NCBI GenBank assembly: GCA_003136315.1
Contig: PLDW01000518.1
Coordinates: 1 to 64,000, forward strand
DNA length: 64,000 nt
Direction of reading: 5' to 3'
Source: Gemmataceae bacterium
GTDB taxonomy: Bacteria; Planctomycetota; Planctomycetia; Gemmatales; Gemmataceae
Below the pieces are notes generated by a model. It was not told where the DNA came from and ran no database searches. It saw only the letters and a list, made by a program, of their open reading frames with translations. The stretch's first letter is position 1, and each line of letters opens with the position of its first letter. The position numbers and the translations under genes were made by a program. Shown one piece after another: positions 41,111-51,848 of this stretch.

Positions 41111-41278
41111 ATGAGTACGGATGGCGGGTTGGGCGGCGGCGGATTCTTCGGACGATCTGGACTTGGAGCGGGTGGGCAGTATGGGGCGTGGCCGGGATGC
41201 GGATGCAGTAGTCTGTTTATCATTCTTGCCGGGGTTCTCTTGGTGTTCGGGGGTTGCCTCCGGACGATCGGGATGTGA
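41111..41278 (+). CDS. Small Gly-rich single-TM protein (55 aa)
   Basis: MSTDGGLGGGGFFGRSGLGAGGQYGAWPGCGCSSLFIILAGVLLVFGGCLRTIGM with agggag SD; not in the supplied ORF track. Confidence 0.5.
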   Translation: MSTDGGLGGGGFFGRSGLGAGGQYGAWPGCGCSSLFIILAGVLLVFGGCLRTIGM

Positions 41279-41325
41279 TCCGACACCCCAGCAATTCAAC
41301 TTACTCAATTAAGAGGTTAATCGAC

Positions 41326-41628
41326 ATGCGAGCACTCTGTGGTGCGATCATAACGGCTGGAGCACTGATCGGGCTGGGACTGACCTCGATCGGGATCGGC
41401 CAACGCTACACGATGGAGAAAGCCGTCACCCCAGGTGGTGAACCCGTACTGGTCCGGCTGTCACAGATGGACAGCCCCCTCATCTTCATCCTGGTTTTCT
41501 TGACTTCGCTTGCGGTGATCGGTTTGGCCGTATCGTTCCTGGGGTTGGCATACCATCATCACCGCCGGGAGCGAGAACACCTTCTAAGACAGAAGGCGAA
41601 TGTCCCGCCCGCTCGGTTAGTCACGTAA
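41326..41628 (+). CDS. Small two-TM hypothetical membrane protein
   Basis: MRALCGAIITAGALIGLGLTSIGIG..LIFILVFLTSLAVIGLAVSFLGLA. Confidence 0.55.
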   Translation: MRALCGAIITAGALIGLGLTSIGIGQRYTMEKAVTPGGEPVLVRLSQMDSPLIFILVFLTSLAVIGLAVSFLGLAYHHHRREREHLLRQKANVPPARLVT

Positions 41629-41687
41629 TACGCCTGATCAGGTGCCCGTCTCGTTAGAATGAGTTCCCTCCTGCTCACTGTCTTGGG

Positions 41688-42668
41688 TCACTTCCGAGCC
41701 AGGAAGAGCGTAGTCAAGCACGTGAGTTCGGCGTCTGGACGACAGAACAGGGACATCGGATTACCCGGATCGATCGCCCGATCAAAAGCAGCAAGTACAG
41801 AATTTGACAAATAATCAGCGATAAATATTCGTTTTTCCTTCAGGTGAATCCGCAGATACCGCCGCACTGCGGGGTTGAAGGGGGCATGACGGTCGGCAGC
41901 GAATGTCTTCCGCCACTCCAATCGCAGTCCGGCATCGAGTAAGAACCGGTACACTCGTCGGGACGGCGACACTCCCGCACATGATCCGTACCTCTTCCGG
42001 GCAGCCTCTGCGACAGCTCGGTGGACATCGAGTTCGAGGTCCACCGGTCCGTTCAACACGACTCGATGGAATTCGTCGTCCTCCAGCACGGTCACGATCC
42101 CACCTGGCCGAACAACCCGCCGCATCTCTTTCAGTGCGGCGACGGGATCATTCAGGCTGATCAGGCTCCTGGCACACCAGACCACATCGAACAGGTCGTC
42201 ATCGAAGGGCAGGTGATAGGAATCCGCTTTCACGCATTTGACCGAGGAAAGCCGTACTCGTCGGCCAACAGCCGTCCGGGCACGGTCGAGATAGGCGTCG
42301 GACAGGTCAGACGCGGTGACCGTTCCGAACGGATACAGGCGACGTGCAAGGGCGACTGAATAGAAACCGTCCCCACAAGGAGCGTCGAGCACCTGGCTTC
42401 CCATCGGCAGGGGAATGGACCGGATGGCTTGATGGAGTTCGCGGCCAAACGCCCTGTGAAACGCCAGCAGCGAAGAAGAGTCATCGGGCGAAGGGTCGGG
42501 TGACTCGGTGGAAGGCATAAAGTGGCATTGCAGAATTTGGAATGTGGGTGGGTCCCAGAGAGACAGGTGCAGCCACCGTGCCATGCTCTCGCCCAGCGCC
42601 GTAAACAATCTGCACGAGGTGACCGGTGGAGCGGACAGTAACTGCGCCATGATAGCCCGCCGGATCAA
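41688..42668 (-). CDS. Class I SAM-dependent methyltransferase
   Basis: GSQVLDAPCGDGFYSVALAR..DSYHLPFDDDLFDVVWCARSLI..LKEMRRVVRPGGIVTVLEDDEF. Confidence 0.85.
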   Translation of the reverse strand: MIRRAIMAQLLSAPPVTSCRLFTALGESMARWLHLSLWDPPTFQILQCHFMPSTESPDPSPDDSSSLLAFHRAFGRELHQAIRSIPLPMGSQVLDAPCGDGFYSVALARRLYPFGTVTASDLSDAYLDRARTAVGRRVRLSSVKCVKADSYHLPFDDDLFDVVWCARSLISLNDPVAALKEMRRVVRPGGIVTVLEDDEFHRVVLNGPVDLELDVHRAVAEAARKRYGSCAGVSPSRRVYRFLLDAGLRLEWRKTFAADRHAPFNPAVRRYLRIHLKEKRIFIADYLSNSVLAAFDRAIDPGNPMSLFCRPDAELTCLTTLFLARK

Positions 42669-43058
42669 CCGAAGTCACACATGAGAGAGGGTTTCCCCAA
42701 GGTATTACTGGAACAGCGATTCGGGAAATAGTGCCAGCAGCCGGCCAACACAGTCCGTGCCACCAAACGCTCGAATCCGAGAGTTTGAGTCCCCTGGGCA
42801 CGATGTTCTACCCCGCAGAACACCCGACGAGAGCCGACTGGTAGGATCTGCTAGACCCCTCTAAAATGACCGCTTCCATCGTGGACGTACTTGAATCTCA
42901 GCGATGAGGTGGCGGAGTCGGCAACAAAGGATGCAAAACCGGCCGTACCGATTGGGGTTCTCGCTCCAAGGTCCATTGAGTTTCTGATTTGGGTTCAATC
43001 GACTTCTCTGGCCCGCGGTGGAGACTCAACAGCCGATGGCAGCAAATAAGGTGCAGGA

Positions 43059-46000
43059 ATGCGTCACGGTCTGGATCGAGGCGTGAGCATCGGGATCGTG
43101 CTACTCGCCACAATGATTGTGGGAATCGCTGCAACCTCTTACCTCAATACGCGGAAATTGCGTGATGACAACGCTCGGGCTTCCCAGAGCCGAAATGTGA
43201 TCGATGCCGTTGCGACGATCCGAGCCGATGTGAGGAAACTCCAGGCCGGTCAGCGAGCGTACATTATCTCAGGAGTCGAAGACTGGCTGGCCCCTTACCA
43301 CGAGGCGTCGTCCGCCCTCAAGGCTGAGTCCTCCACACTCAAATCCCTCACCGCCGACGACTCGGATCAGCGATCACGGGCAGAAACCGTGTCGAGGGAG
43401 ATCGAGAGCGGAATTCACAGTCTGAATCAGGTCATCGCACTCCGCCGGAAGGACGGTTATGAGGCTGTGCTCGCATTCTCACTGAAGCGGGGGAGCCGGA
43501 GTTTCGTCGATCCACTCCTCGAAACTCTCACAGAAATGGACCGAGACGAGCGAACCCGGCTTGCCGCCTGGGAGTTCCAGGCCCAGGAGGCCTACGCCAG
43601 ATCGGTTCTCTATGGTCTTGCTGCTGCTGTCCTCGGCTTGGTCGCAGTGGGTTTGTTCGTCGCGGTACTCAGGCGCAGCATCCTCAGACGGATCCGTGAT
43701 GCTTCTCGCCTCGAAGCCCAGCGGGAATTGCTCTCGACGACCTTGTCGAGTATCGGGGACGCCGTCATCGCGACCGACGCTGCTGGCCGTGTCACTTTCC
43801 TGAACCCTGTCGCCCAGAAATTGACGGGATGGGCTCAAGGCGATGCAGTCGGTCATCCTCTGACCGAAATCTTCCCGATTATCAACGAGACAACGCGGCT
43901 GCCGGTGGAGAATCCTGCGTTTCGGGCGTTGAAAGAGGGAGTGGTCGTCGGCCTGGCCAACCATACCCTCCTAATCGCAAGGGATGGAACTGAGCGACCA
44001 ATCGATGACAGCGCTGCTCCGATGCGAGACGGTGCCGGTGTCATCATCGGAACGGTCCTGGTCTTCCGCGATGTCACCGAGAGGAAGCAAGCAGAAGAAG
44101 CCCTCCGCGGGAGCGAGGCTCGGTATCGGGCAATTGTCGAGGCCACGCCTGAATGCGTGAAACTCGTCAGTCCGAATGGCACGTTGCTCCAAATGAACCC
44201 TGCGGGTTTGGGCATGGTCGAAGCGGATCATGCGGACTCCGTCCTGGGCCAGTGCATTTACCATGTGCTCTCGCCGACATCTCGTGGGGAATACCAGGCG
44301 TTCAATGAGCGGGTCTGCCGGGGTGAAGGAGGGAGACTCGAATTCGACATCATCGGACTGAAGGGCACCCTCCGACATATGGAGACCACGGCAGTTCCGC
44401 TCCCCACCCCTGGGGGCGGGTTTAACCACCTGGCGGTGACCAGAGACGTCACGGACCGTCGACAGGCCGAGGCTGACAAGCAGCGGCTGCTGCGTGAGGT
44501 GGAAGCCGAACGCGAGCAGCTCGCGCAGGTCTTCCAAATGGCACCGTCATTCATGTGCGTCTTGCGAGGCCCGGACCATGTCTACGAGCGCGCCAACGAG
44601 CGGTACTTCGAGCTGGTTGGTCGTCGCGATTTCATCGGTCGGAGGCCCCGGGAGGCGTTCCCGGAAGTGGCGAGGCAAGGGTTCTTCGAGATCCTCGACA
44701 CCGTCTATAAGACCGGCGAGCCGTTTGTTGGGAAAGATATGCCCATCGTCATCTGCCGAGGCGGGACGATGGAAGAGCGTTATCGGGAGTTCGTCTACCA
44801 GCCGCTTCGCGACGGTAACGGGGCCGTCTCGGGGATCCTCGTCAACGGTATTGACCTGACCGATCGCAAGCGCGTTGAGGCGGAGAGAGCGCGGGACGCG
44901 ATTCTGCTCGCCAATGTGCATGATGCCGTGGTCGTGACCAACCTCGACGGAATTGTCACTTACTGGAATGATGGTGCCACGCGGCTTTTCGGCTGGACTG
45001 TGGAAGAGATGCTGGGGCGCCCCTACGCCGATCGATTCCCTGAGCCGGTGCGGTCCTGGGTGGCAGCTGAGATCCGGTCGCGAGCGGAGGGATCGGAATG
45101 GACGGGGGAATATGAGGACTACCGAAAAGATGGCTCTCGGGTCTGGATCGACGCCCGGGTCACCAGGGTGAGCGACACGGATGGTCGAATGGTCGGCATC
45201 CTCGGCCTCTCCCACGACATTACTGAGCGCAAGAGAGCAGAGGCCGCGCTGAAGGAGATGGACCGGAGGAAAGACGATTTCATCGCCCTTCTGGCGCATG
45301 AACTCCGGAATCCGCTGGCCCCTATTCGCAACGGCCTTCAGGTGATGCAACTCTCGGACGATCCGGCAAACCGAGAGAGAGTGCAAGCGATGATGAGTCG
45401 CCAGCTCTCGCACATGGTGCGACTGGTCGACGACCTCCTCGATGTGTCTCGGATCGGCCGCAACAAGATGGAGTTGCGGAGGGCAACGATCTCATTGGCC
45501 GAGATGGTCGAAAGTGCCGTGGAGACGGCCCGACCGGTCATTGACGAAGCCGGTCACGAGTTGACCGTTTCACTTCCCTCGCGGGAGATCCTTCTCAATG
45601 CGGATTTGACCCGATTGGCACAAGTGTTCAGCAACCTACTCACGAACAGCGCCAAGTATACCGAACGAGGCGGTCGAATCGAGCTATCGGCTGAGCAGAG
45701 AGACGGGATCGTGGTCGTGACAGTGCGAGACACGGGAATCGGTATCCCAGCCGAGGCCCTTCCGACCATCTTCGACATGTTCTCCCAGGTGGACCGGCCG
45801 ATCGAACGGAGCGGCGGCGGGCTTGGGATCGGGTTGGCGCTGGTCAAAGGGTTGGTGGAAATGCACGGCGGGACGGTAACGGCCTGGAGTGATGGCCAGG
45901 GGATGGGGAGTTCGTTCACAGTCAATCTGCCGATTTTGGCCGAGCCGCCGGAACTCATGCCGACGACGCTGTCCGACGGGGATCGGGGAGCAGCAGGCAT

Positions 46001-46373
46001 GGGCCATCGCATTCTCGTTGTGGATGACAATCCGGACGGAGCGGAGAGCCTGGCCCTCATGCTCGAACTTCTCGGAAACGAGGTTCAAACGGCGAATGAT
46101 GGTCTCGCCGCGGTGGATCTGGCCGAAGCGTTCAGGCCCGAGGTGATCCTTATGGACGTGGGGATGCCGAAACTCGACGGTCTTGAAGCAACGCGGCGGA
46201 TCCGCGAGGAGCCGTGGGGCAAGACGATCACCATTTTCGCTCTGACGGGCTGGGGACAGGAGGGAGATAAGGAACGGTCGCGGGAGGCGGGGTGCGATGG
46301 GCATCTGGTCAAGCCGGTCGCCCGACGTGATCTTGAGACCCTACTGGGCGAATTCGGGAGGAAGCCAGAGTAA
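43059..46373 (+). CDS. CHASE3-multiPAS-HisKA-HATPase-REC hybrid histidine kinase
   Basis: Membrane-anchored CHASE3-like N-terminus (IRADVRKLQAGQRAYIISGVEDWLAPY); [46 protein letters not shown]. Confidence 0.9.
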   Translation: MRHGLDRGVSIGIVLLATMIVGIAATSYLNTRKLRDDNARASQSRNVIDAVATIRADVRKLQAGQRAYIISGVEDWLAPYHEASSALKAESSTLKSLTADDSDQRSRAETVSREIESGIHSLNQVIALRRKDGYEAVLAFSLKRGSRSFVDPLLETLTEMDRDERTRLAAWEFQAQEAYARSVLYGLAAAVLGLVAVGLFVAVLRRSILRRIRDASRLEAQRELLSTTLSSIGDAVIATDAAGRVTFLNPVAQKLTGWAQGDAVGHPLTEIFPIINETTRLPVENPAFRALKEGVVVGLANHTLLIARDGTERPIDDSAAPMRDGAGVIIGTVLVFRDVTERKQAEEALRGSEARYRAIVEATPECVKLVSPNGTLLQMNPAGLGMVEADHADSVLGQCIYHVLSPTSRGEYQAFNERVCRGEGGRLEFDIIGLKGTLRHMETTAVPLPTPGGGFNHLAVTRDVTDRRQAEADKQRLLREVEAEREQLAQVFQMAPSFMCVLRGPDHVYERANERYFELVGRRDFIGRRPREAFPEVARQGFFEILDTVYKTGEPFVGKDMPIVICRGGTMEERYREFVYQPLRDGNGAVSGILVNGIDLTDRKRVEAERARDAILLANVHDAVVVTNLDGIVTYWNDGATRLFGWTVEEMLGRPYADRFPEPVRSWVAAEIRSRAEGSEWTGEYEDYRKDGSRVWIDARVTRVSDTDGRMVGILGLSHDITERKRAEAALKEMDRRKDDFIALLAHELRNPLAPIRNGLQVMQLSDDPANRERVQAMMSRQLSHMVRLVDDLLDVSRIGRNKMELRRATISLAEMVESAVETARPVIDEAGHELTVSLPSREILLNADLTRLAQVFSNLLTNSAKYTERGGRIELSAEQRDGIVVVTVRDTGIGIPAEALPTIFDMFSQVDRPIERSGGGLGIGLALVKGLVEMHGGTVTAWSDGQGMGSSFTVNLPILAEPPELMPTTLSDGDRGAAGMGHRILVVDDNPDGAESLALMLELLGNEVQTANDGLAAVDLAEAFRPEVILMDVGMPKLDGLEATRRIREEPWGKTITIFALTGWGQEGDKERSREAGCDGHLVKPVARRDLETLLGEFGRKPE

Positions 46374-46420
46374 TGGATTCAAGCGAGTTACAGGGAATAT
46401 CTGGGTCAGCGACTCACACT

Positions 46421-46897
46421 TCACTCCCTGCTCTCACCACTCCTCTTGCCACCGGCATTTGGCAGATCTGACTGACATGACCCCGGCATCGCGTAACGCC
46501 ACGCTTGCCAGAGTCGATCCACGATGGAGAGCAAGTTGTGTGGGTTCACCGGCTTGATGAGATGCATGTCGAATCCGGCAGCTCGGATCCGGTCGGAACT
46601 CTCCTCGTTACTCATGGCCGTCACAGCCACCAGGACCAAGGGCAGCCCTTTTACCTGCTCCCTGATCCGGACTGCGACCTCATCCCCTCCCATCCCGGGC
46701 ATATTGAGATCGATCAGGCACACCGCAGGTAGGAAACGGATGGCTTCAGCAAGTGCGGAGACGCCGTCATAACATGCACGAGCTTCAAACCCGACGATTC
46801 GCAGGAGTTGAGCAGTAGAGTCAGCGATATCCGGATGATCGTCAATGCAGAGAACCCGGAGAGGAGGCGCCATTTCGTCCTGTGGAATGGCGCTCAC
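46421..46897 (-). CDS. Stand-alone receiver-domain response regulator
   Basis: LRVLCIDDHPDIADSTAQLL..VCLIDLNMPGMGGDEVAVRI..HLIKPVNP. Confidence 0.85.
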   Translation of the reverse strand: MSAIPQDEMAPPLRVLCIDDHPDIADSTAQLLRIVGFEARACYDGVSALAEAIRFLPAVCLIDLNMPGMGGDEVAVRIREQVKGLPLVLVAVTAMSNEESSDRIRAAGFDMHLIKPVNPHNLLSIVDRLWQAWRYAMPGSCQSDLPNAGGKRSGESRE

Positions 46898-47116
46898 GGC
46901 TAAAACCCTGATGTCGGTAGACCGACGGATTAGGAGAGAGGGAACAAAATAACGGGAAGAACGTCTTCCTGTTTTCTCGCCTTACCTGCGATGCCAAATG
47001 TGAGTCAAGCAAATCGGGTGCCATAGGGGGAGTGGGATGTTGATACCGTGGTAACCCGGCAAGCAGCAATTTGAAGCCAGTGCCTGGTTCACCCATTGAC
47101 ACCGGTCGGTGATCGA

Positions 47117-48307
47117 TTACGGTTTGAGCACGACCTTGATACAACCGTCCTTCTTGTCCCGGAAAGTCTTGTACGCTTCGGGGGCATCGGCCAGTTTCAG
47201 CCGGTGAGTAATTACGAATGAGGGGTCGATCTCCCCTTTCTCAATCTTATCCAACAGAGGCCGTGTGTATCGCTGCACATGCGTCTGGCCCGATTTCAGT
47301 GTCAATCCTTTGTTCATGAATGCTCCGAAGGGAATCTTGTCCGGGAACCCGACATACACTCCGGGAACAGAGATCGTACCCGCCTTTCGGCAGCACATGA
47401 TGGCTTCCCGGAGGACGTGTGCCCTGTCGGTTGTTAGCCCGACAGTCGCCTTGGCCTTGTCCAGTACCGCATCGATCGCCCCGCCCGCATGAGCCTCGCA
47501 GCCGACCGCGTCAATGCACCGGTCTGGTCCCCGTCCCTGAGTCATCTCCTGGAGCCGGTCGTAAACGCTGACCTTGTCGAAGTTGATCGTCTCAGCCTTC
47601 CCCTGCTCTTCCGCCATCTTTAGCCGCTCCGGCACCCGATCAATGGCGATCACTCGCCCGGCTCCAAGCATCCACGCACTCTTGATGGCAAACTGCGCGA
47701 CAGGCCCGCACCCCCAGACCGCCACGGTATCCCCTTTCTCGATGTCGGCATTCTCAGCGGCCATATATCCGGTGGGGAATATGTCCGAGAGGAACAGCAC
47801 CTTCTCATCGGGCAGGCCGGACTCGATCTTGATCGGGCCGATATCGGCGTGCGGCACCCGCAGAAACTCCGCCTGGCCCCCGGCGTATCCGCCTACCAGG
47901 TGGGAGAACCCGAATAACCCTGCGGGGGAGTGGCCCATTGCCTTTTCCGCGAGTTTGGCGTTCGGGTTGGTGGTGTCACAGCAGGAGAAGAGCGTCTTCT
48001 TGCAGAACCAACAAGAGCCGCACGAGATGGTGAAGGGGACCACAACTCGGTCCCCTTTTTTCAGCATTCTAACGGCTGAACCGACCTCGACCACGACGCC
48101 CATCGGCTCGTGCCCGAGGATGTCACCCTTTTCCATCGTCGGCTGGTAGCCGTCAAGGAGATGCAGGTCCGACCCGCAAATCGCGGTCGAGGTGATCTGG
48201 ATGACGACATCAGTCGGCTGCTCAATCTTGGCGTCGGGAACAGTATCGACACGGACATCGCCGGTCCCGTGCCAACAAAGGGCTTTCATTACGGATTTCG
48301 CTTTCAC
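47117..48307 (-). CDS. Zn-dependent alcohol dehydrogenase (formaldehyde dehydrogenase-like)
   Basis: [67 protein letters not shown]; the likely start is the ATG at 48289. Confidence 0.85.
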   Translation of the reverse strand: MKAKSVMKALCWHGTGDVRVDTVPDAKIEQPTDVVIQITSTAICGSDLHLLDGYQPTMEKGDILGHEPMGVVVEVGSAVRMLKKGDRVVVPFTISCGSCWFCKKTLFSCCDTTNPNAKLAEKAMGHSPAGLFGFSHLVGGYAGGQAEFLRVPHADIGPIKIESGLPDEKVLFLSDIFPTGYMAAENADIEKGDTVAVWGCGPVAQFAIKSAWMLGAGRVIAIDRVPERLKMAEEQGKAETINFDKVSVYDRLQEMTQGRGPDRCIDAVGCEAHAGGAIDAVLDKAKATVGLTTDRAHVLREAIMCCRKAGTISVPGVYVGFPDKIPFGAFMNKGLTLKSGQTHVQRYTRPLLDKIEKGEIDPSFVITHRLKLADAPEAYKTFRDKKDGCIKVVLKP

Positions 48308-48517
48308 CTTGAGGGAGCCACCCGTTCACGGGGGGGAAAAGAGGCAAGACATACGGCCGGTGCAAGCAATGCAACTCGCATACCAGGATAGCCGACCTTT
48401 GCAGTGGCTCAGAGGATGGTTTTGGTCGACGCGAGCTTTGGAAGGAATAGGCACAAGATTTGCTCCCGTACTTCAGGGGTGAGCGTTTTCGACAGCAAGC
48501 GTTGGAGGTGATCAATC

Positions 48518-48766
48518 ATGCGTGGTCTATACTTCCTTTTCTTGCTGGCTTTTTCGGGTGCTTCGGGGCTTTTGGCCTACGAAAACCAACAGGAAGTTAC
48601 TCTGACCGTCTTCAAGAGCACTTTCACAACTAATGTGCCGATCTTGGTGGGACTAACCTATCTGGCTGGAATGCTGAGCGGTTGGACCGTCGTCGGGATC
48701 CTCCGGCGTTCACTTCACAGAGTCCTTCAGGATCCACTCCCAGGCGAGTATTCCCGAACCCGTTGA
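48518..48766 (+). CDS. LapA-like small membrane protein
   Basis: MRGLYFLFLLAFSGASGLLAYENQQEVTLTVFKSTFTTNVPILVGLTYLAGMLSGWTVVGILRR. Confidence 0.55.
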   Translation: MRGLYFLFLLAFSGASGLLAYENQQEVTLTVFKSTFTTNVPILVGLTYLAGMLSGWTVVGILRRSLHRVLQDPLPGEYSRTR

Positions 48767-49118
48767 TTATTCGATTCATGCGGATGAATTGGCCACCACG
48801 ACCGAAACGTCGTCGATTGATGGACCAAAGCATTCGTCTCCGGTCATCACCGAGTCAGTTCGAGTGTCGTCTCTTTCTTCCGCGGTGAATTCCCCTGTGT
48901 GCGTCTGTGCTACGTCCATCCCATATCCTTGGTTGACTTGCCGGTAGTGTTGAAGGAAAAATCTTTCGCCTGCCTCGCTGCTTGTACGGCCATCTTCTTC
49001 ATTTGGGGAAGCAGGTGATGGTGAATGGGAACTGGATCAGGGGCATCTTCAAGTCAGGGTGCGGACGGTCCCCCCATGATCCCAACGGGTTTTGTATTGC
49101 CCAGCACACAGGCTGGGG

Positions 49119-49983
49119 TTACCGGAACAGGTTGGTGCGGGCCAGGTCGATGACCTCGTCGCCCCGGCCGTTGAGTACGGCTCTGATCATGTACAGGCTG
49201 AACCCCACCGCCTGCGCCACATCGATTGTCGGCGGCATTGCCAGTTCCTGACGGTTCACAACCACGTCCACCAGTGCCGGACCCGGGTGGGCCAGGGCTT
49301 GTGCGATCATTGGCTTCACCTGCTCCGAGTCTTCCACCCGCAGCCCAAGCAACCCGGCCGCCTCAGCGAGCCTCGCACAATTCGGGTTGTGCAGATCGGT
49401 CGCGAAGTCGAGGATCCTCGCCGCCTTCATCTCCAGTTCCACGAACCCCAGCGACCCGTTGTTGAAAACGACCAACTTCACCGGAAGATCGAGTTGTCGG
49501 AGCGACAAGAGGTCGCCCAGGAGCATAGCCAGACCGCCGTCCCCGGAGAGAGTCGACTTGCCTTCCGGAGTATGCGAACTGGGCTCCAATCGCTTGCAGT
49601 AGGGCACTGGCCATCGACCCATGAGTGAATGATCCTACTGAACGCTGCTTTCCGTTCATTTGCAGATGGCGGGCAGCCCAGATCGTGGGCGTGCCGACAT
49701 CGCAGGTAAAAACGGCATTATCCGCGGCTGCCTCATTGAACATCCTGGCGACATATTGAAGGTGAATCGGTTTGCGCCCGGGCGTACCCGTTGCCAGATC
49801 GTTCAGTTCTTGACACGCTTTCTAGTAGTGACGGATCGAGTCATCGAGATGGGATGCATCCGTTTTTTCGGTCAACGACGGCAGCACTGCCCGGATCGTT
49901 TCCCCGATGTCGCCTACGAGGCCGAGGTTGACCCGAGTCCGACGGCCGATTTGTTCGCCACGTATATCGACCTGGATGATCTT
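49119..49983 (-). pseudogene. PoxB-like thiamine-pyrophosphate oxidase/dehydrogenase, 5'-truncated
   Basis: [114 protein letters not shown] then, frameshifted, LSGDGGLAMLLGDLLSLRQLDLPVKLVVFNNGSLGFVELE; stop TAG at 49822-49824. Confidence 0.8.
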
Positions 49984-49984
49984 A

Positions 49985-50191
49985 GAGGCACTCAAGGAAC
50001 TGACCAAGCACGGGTTCCTGAAGGGGCTGGCGAAGGAGGCGTTGGCCTTTACCGAACAGAAGGGACGGTTCACGATCTTCGCTGTGGTGGACGCCCTGAC
50101 GCGACTCTCCCAACAATTCGTGTACGCCGGAGAGCGTGCCGAGGCCGACATGAAAGCGGCCCGGCTCTTTGAGCTGGTCCCCGCCGCTTGA
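49985..50191 (+). pseudogene. 3' fragment of the DUF932-like gene
   Basis: ALKELTKHGFLKGLAKEALAFTEQKGRFTIFAVVDALTRLSQQFVYAGERAEADMKAARLFELVPAA, matches the C-terminus of 6211-7242. Confidence 0.85.
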
Positions 50192-50505
50192 GCATCGTGC
50201 TCCCGAGTGGGAGAAAGTGATGCATCACATCGAGAGGTTTGCGTCGCTTGCACCACCAAGCCTCTCACCAGACGCCCACTATGGTGGCGAACCGCCTTGT
50301 AGCTCCCCCCCGACCGTGACCGACGAAGCGTCGCCCTCAACGGTTCCATGTTCGGCCTGGTGGTCGCACAGGGGCCATGCTGACGCGGGAAAAGGGCTCG
50401 ATCCGTCTCGGACGGGGAGTTGCTCCCGCTCGTCGCGCCGGCGATCAGAGGGGCCGGCAATCACCCTTTCAGTCCCGAGCCGTAACCCCGAACCGAGGAG
50501 ACCTC

Positions 50506-50787
50506 ATGACCCCTTCGGAACGAATCTCCGTCCCGCTCGGCAGCATCGTGGCGACCCCTGCCGTGCTGGAGGCACTTACGCGGGCCGACATCGTCACCGC
50601 CCTTCGCCGGCACGCGGTCGGTGACTGGGGCGATGTGACGCCTGACGACCGCAACGCCAACGACGAGGCGCTCCGGTCCGGCGACCGGCTGCTCTCGGTT
50701 TACTCCTCCGCTACCGGCACCAAGTTCTGGGTGCTCACCGAAGCCGACCGCTCCTCGACTACCGTGCTCCTACCTGACGATTACTGA
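50506..50787 (+). CDS. Conserved small hypothetical protein (duplicated copy 2)
   Basis: MTPSERISVPLGSIVATPAVLEALTRADIVTALRRHAVGDWGDV.. Confidence 0.65.
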   Translation: MTPSERISVPLGSIVATPAVLEALTRADIVTALRRHAVGDWGDVTPDDRNANDEALRSGDRLLSVYSSATGTKFWVLTEADRSSTTVLLPDDY

Positions 50788-51006
50788 CACCGGTTTTTCT
50801 TCGGGATTATTGCACCACCGGGCCTCACTCATACAGGTGCTGAACCATGATGCCCACGTTCCTCAACCAGTGGACCGGGCAAAGCATCGGGGCGAAGGTG
50901 TGGTAGATCCAGATCGAGTAGACGAACCCATCCACTCCCCGGCGATCCCGAGGGGCGGACGACGCGAATCAGGTTTTCGCTTCCTGCCCCTCTCAGGAGG
51001 AAGCAC

Positions 51007-51444
51007 GTGAAAATCATCAATTCGTTCAGAGAGCTTGAACCGTTTGGGCTCATCATCCTGACGGGCGAGGCGTGTGGCCTTGGCTACCGGATTCTGTTCG
51101 ACGTGACGGCCGCGGGGAAGAAGGTCGTCGAGAAGTGCTTCGGAATTCCGAACATGACGTTCGCCGAAGCTTGGAACCGCGGGACAGCGGAGACACCGCA
51201 TGTCGGCTCGATCATGCTCAGCCAGGAGATGCTTGTCCCGATTGCCGTCTTCGCGTGCCTGGAGAACGGCTGCACCGAAGCCTACCGAATGGACGACTTC
51301 GTAATCGGCATCGAGCCGGGTGATCCGGCTGACAAGGCAGTCCAGATGGAGCAACTCTACCGCGTCCAGCGGGTCCGGCGGTTTCGTTACTCGGGCACTG
51401 CTGGCGACCGAACCGTTCACCAGATGACCGGTCGGGTTGAATAA
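51007..51444 (+). CDS. Conserved hypothetical protein (duplicated copy 2)
   Basis: Near-identical to 7991-8428. Confidence 0.6.
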   Translation: MKIINSFRELEPFGLIILTGEACGLGYRILFDVTAAGKKVVEKCFGIPNMTFAEAWNRGTAETPHVGSIMLSQEMLVPIAVFACLENGCTEAYRMDDFVIGIEPGDPADKAVQMEQLYRVQRVRRFRYSGTAGDRTVHQMTGRVE

Positions 51445-51572
51445 GGTTGTCCAGAGGTTCTGCGTCGCCCGGAACCTCTCAGAGTATGCAAGAGAGGGGC
51501 GGGATGTTAACCCAGCGGTGGTTGGTCAAGTTCATTTTGACCTGTTCCACAGTCGGATGGTAAGCTGAATGC

Positions 51573-51848
51573 ATGGCGACTGACATCACCCAAACCCTAA
51601 TTCCACAGACACTCGACCTAAGTGGGCTCCCTGAGTCCGTGGTTCGGGACATTCGGCGCCTCGTCGAGACACTCCGCGTGAAACTTGGGAGTGCTGAGGC
51701 TATACCTCCCACGACGGAACGCCGGCCGCTTAGGGGCATCTTCACTGAACCGGGGCTTTCCGTCCCCAGGGAACTAATCGACGAAGCCCAGCGGGAAGTG
51801 TGGGCCGGGTTTCCGCGTGACTTCCCCAAACACCACAAGGGGTCATGA
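51573..51848 (+). CDS. Putative VapB-type antitoxin
   Basis: 91-aa ORF overlapping the downstream PIN toxin gene by 4 bp. Confidence 0.6.
   Translation: MATDITQTLIPQTLDLSGLPESVVRDIRRLVETLRVKLGSAEAIPPTTERRPLRGIFTEPGLSVPRELIDEAQREVWAGFPRDFPKHHKGS

Larger units (their letters stand above)
49985..51481 (+). repeat. Direct segmental duplication, copy 2 (1497 bp), abutting the truncated poxB-like gene
   Basis: Homologous to 7036-8465; left boundary adjoins the last poxB-like codon. Confidence 0.95.

Noticed and set aside
42898-42975. tRNA-like string (ggtggcggagtcggcaacaaaggatgcaaaaccgg..ggggttctcgctcc)
   Set aside because: Anticodon stem and T-arm do not pair properly; at best a degraded relic, so no tRNA called
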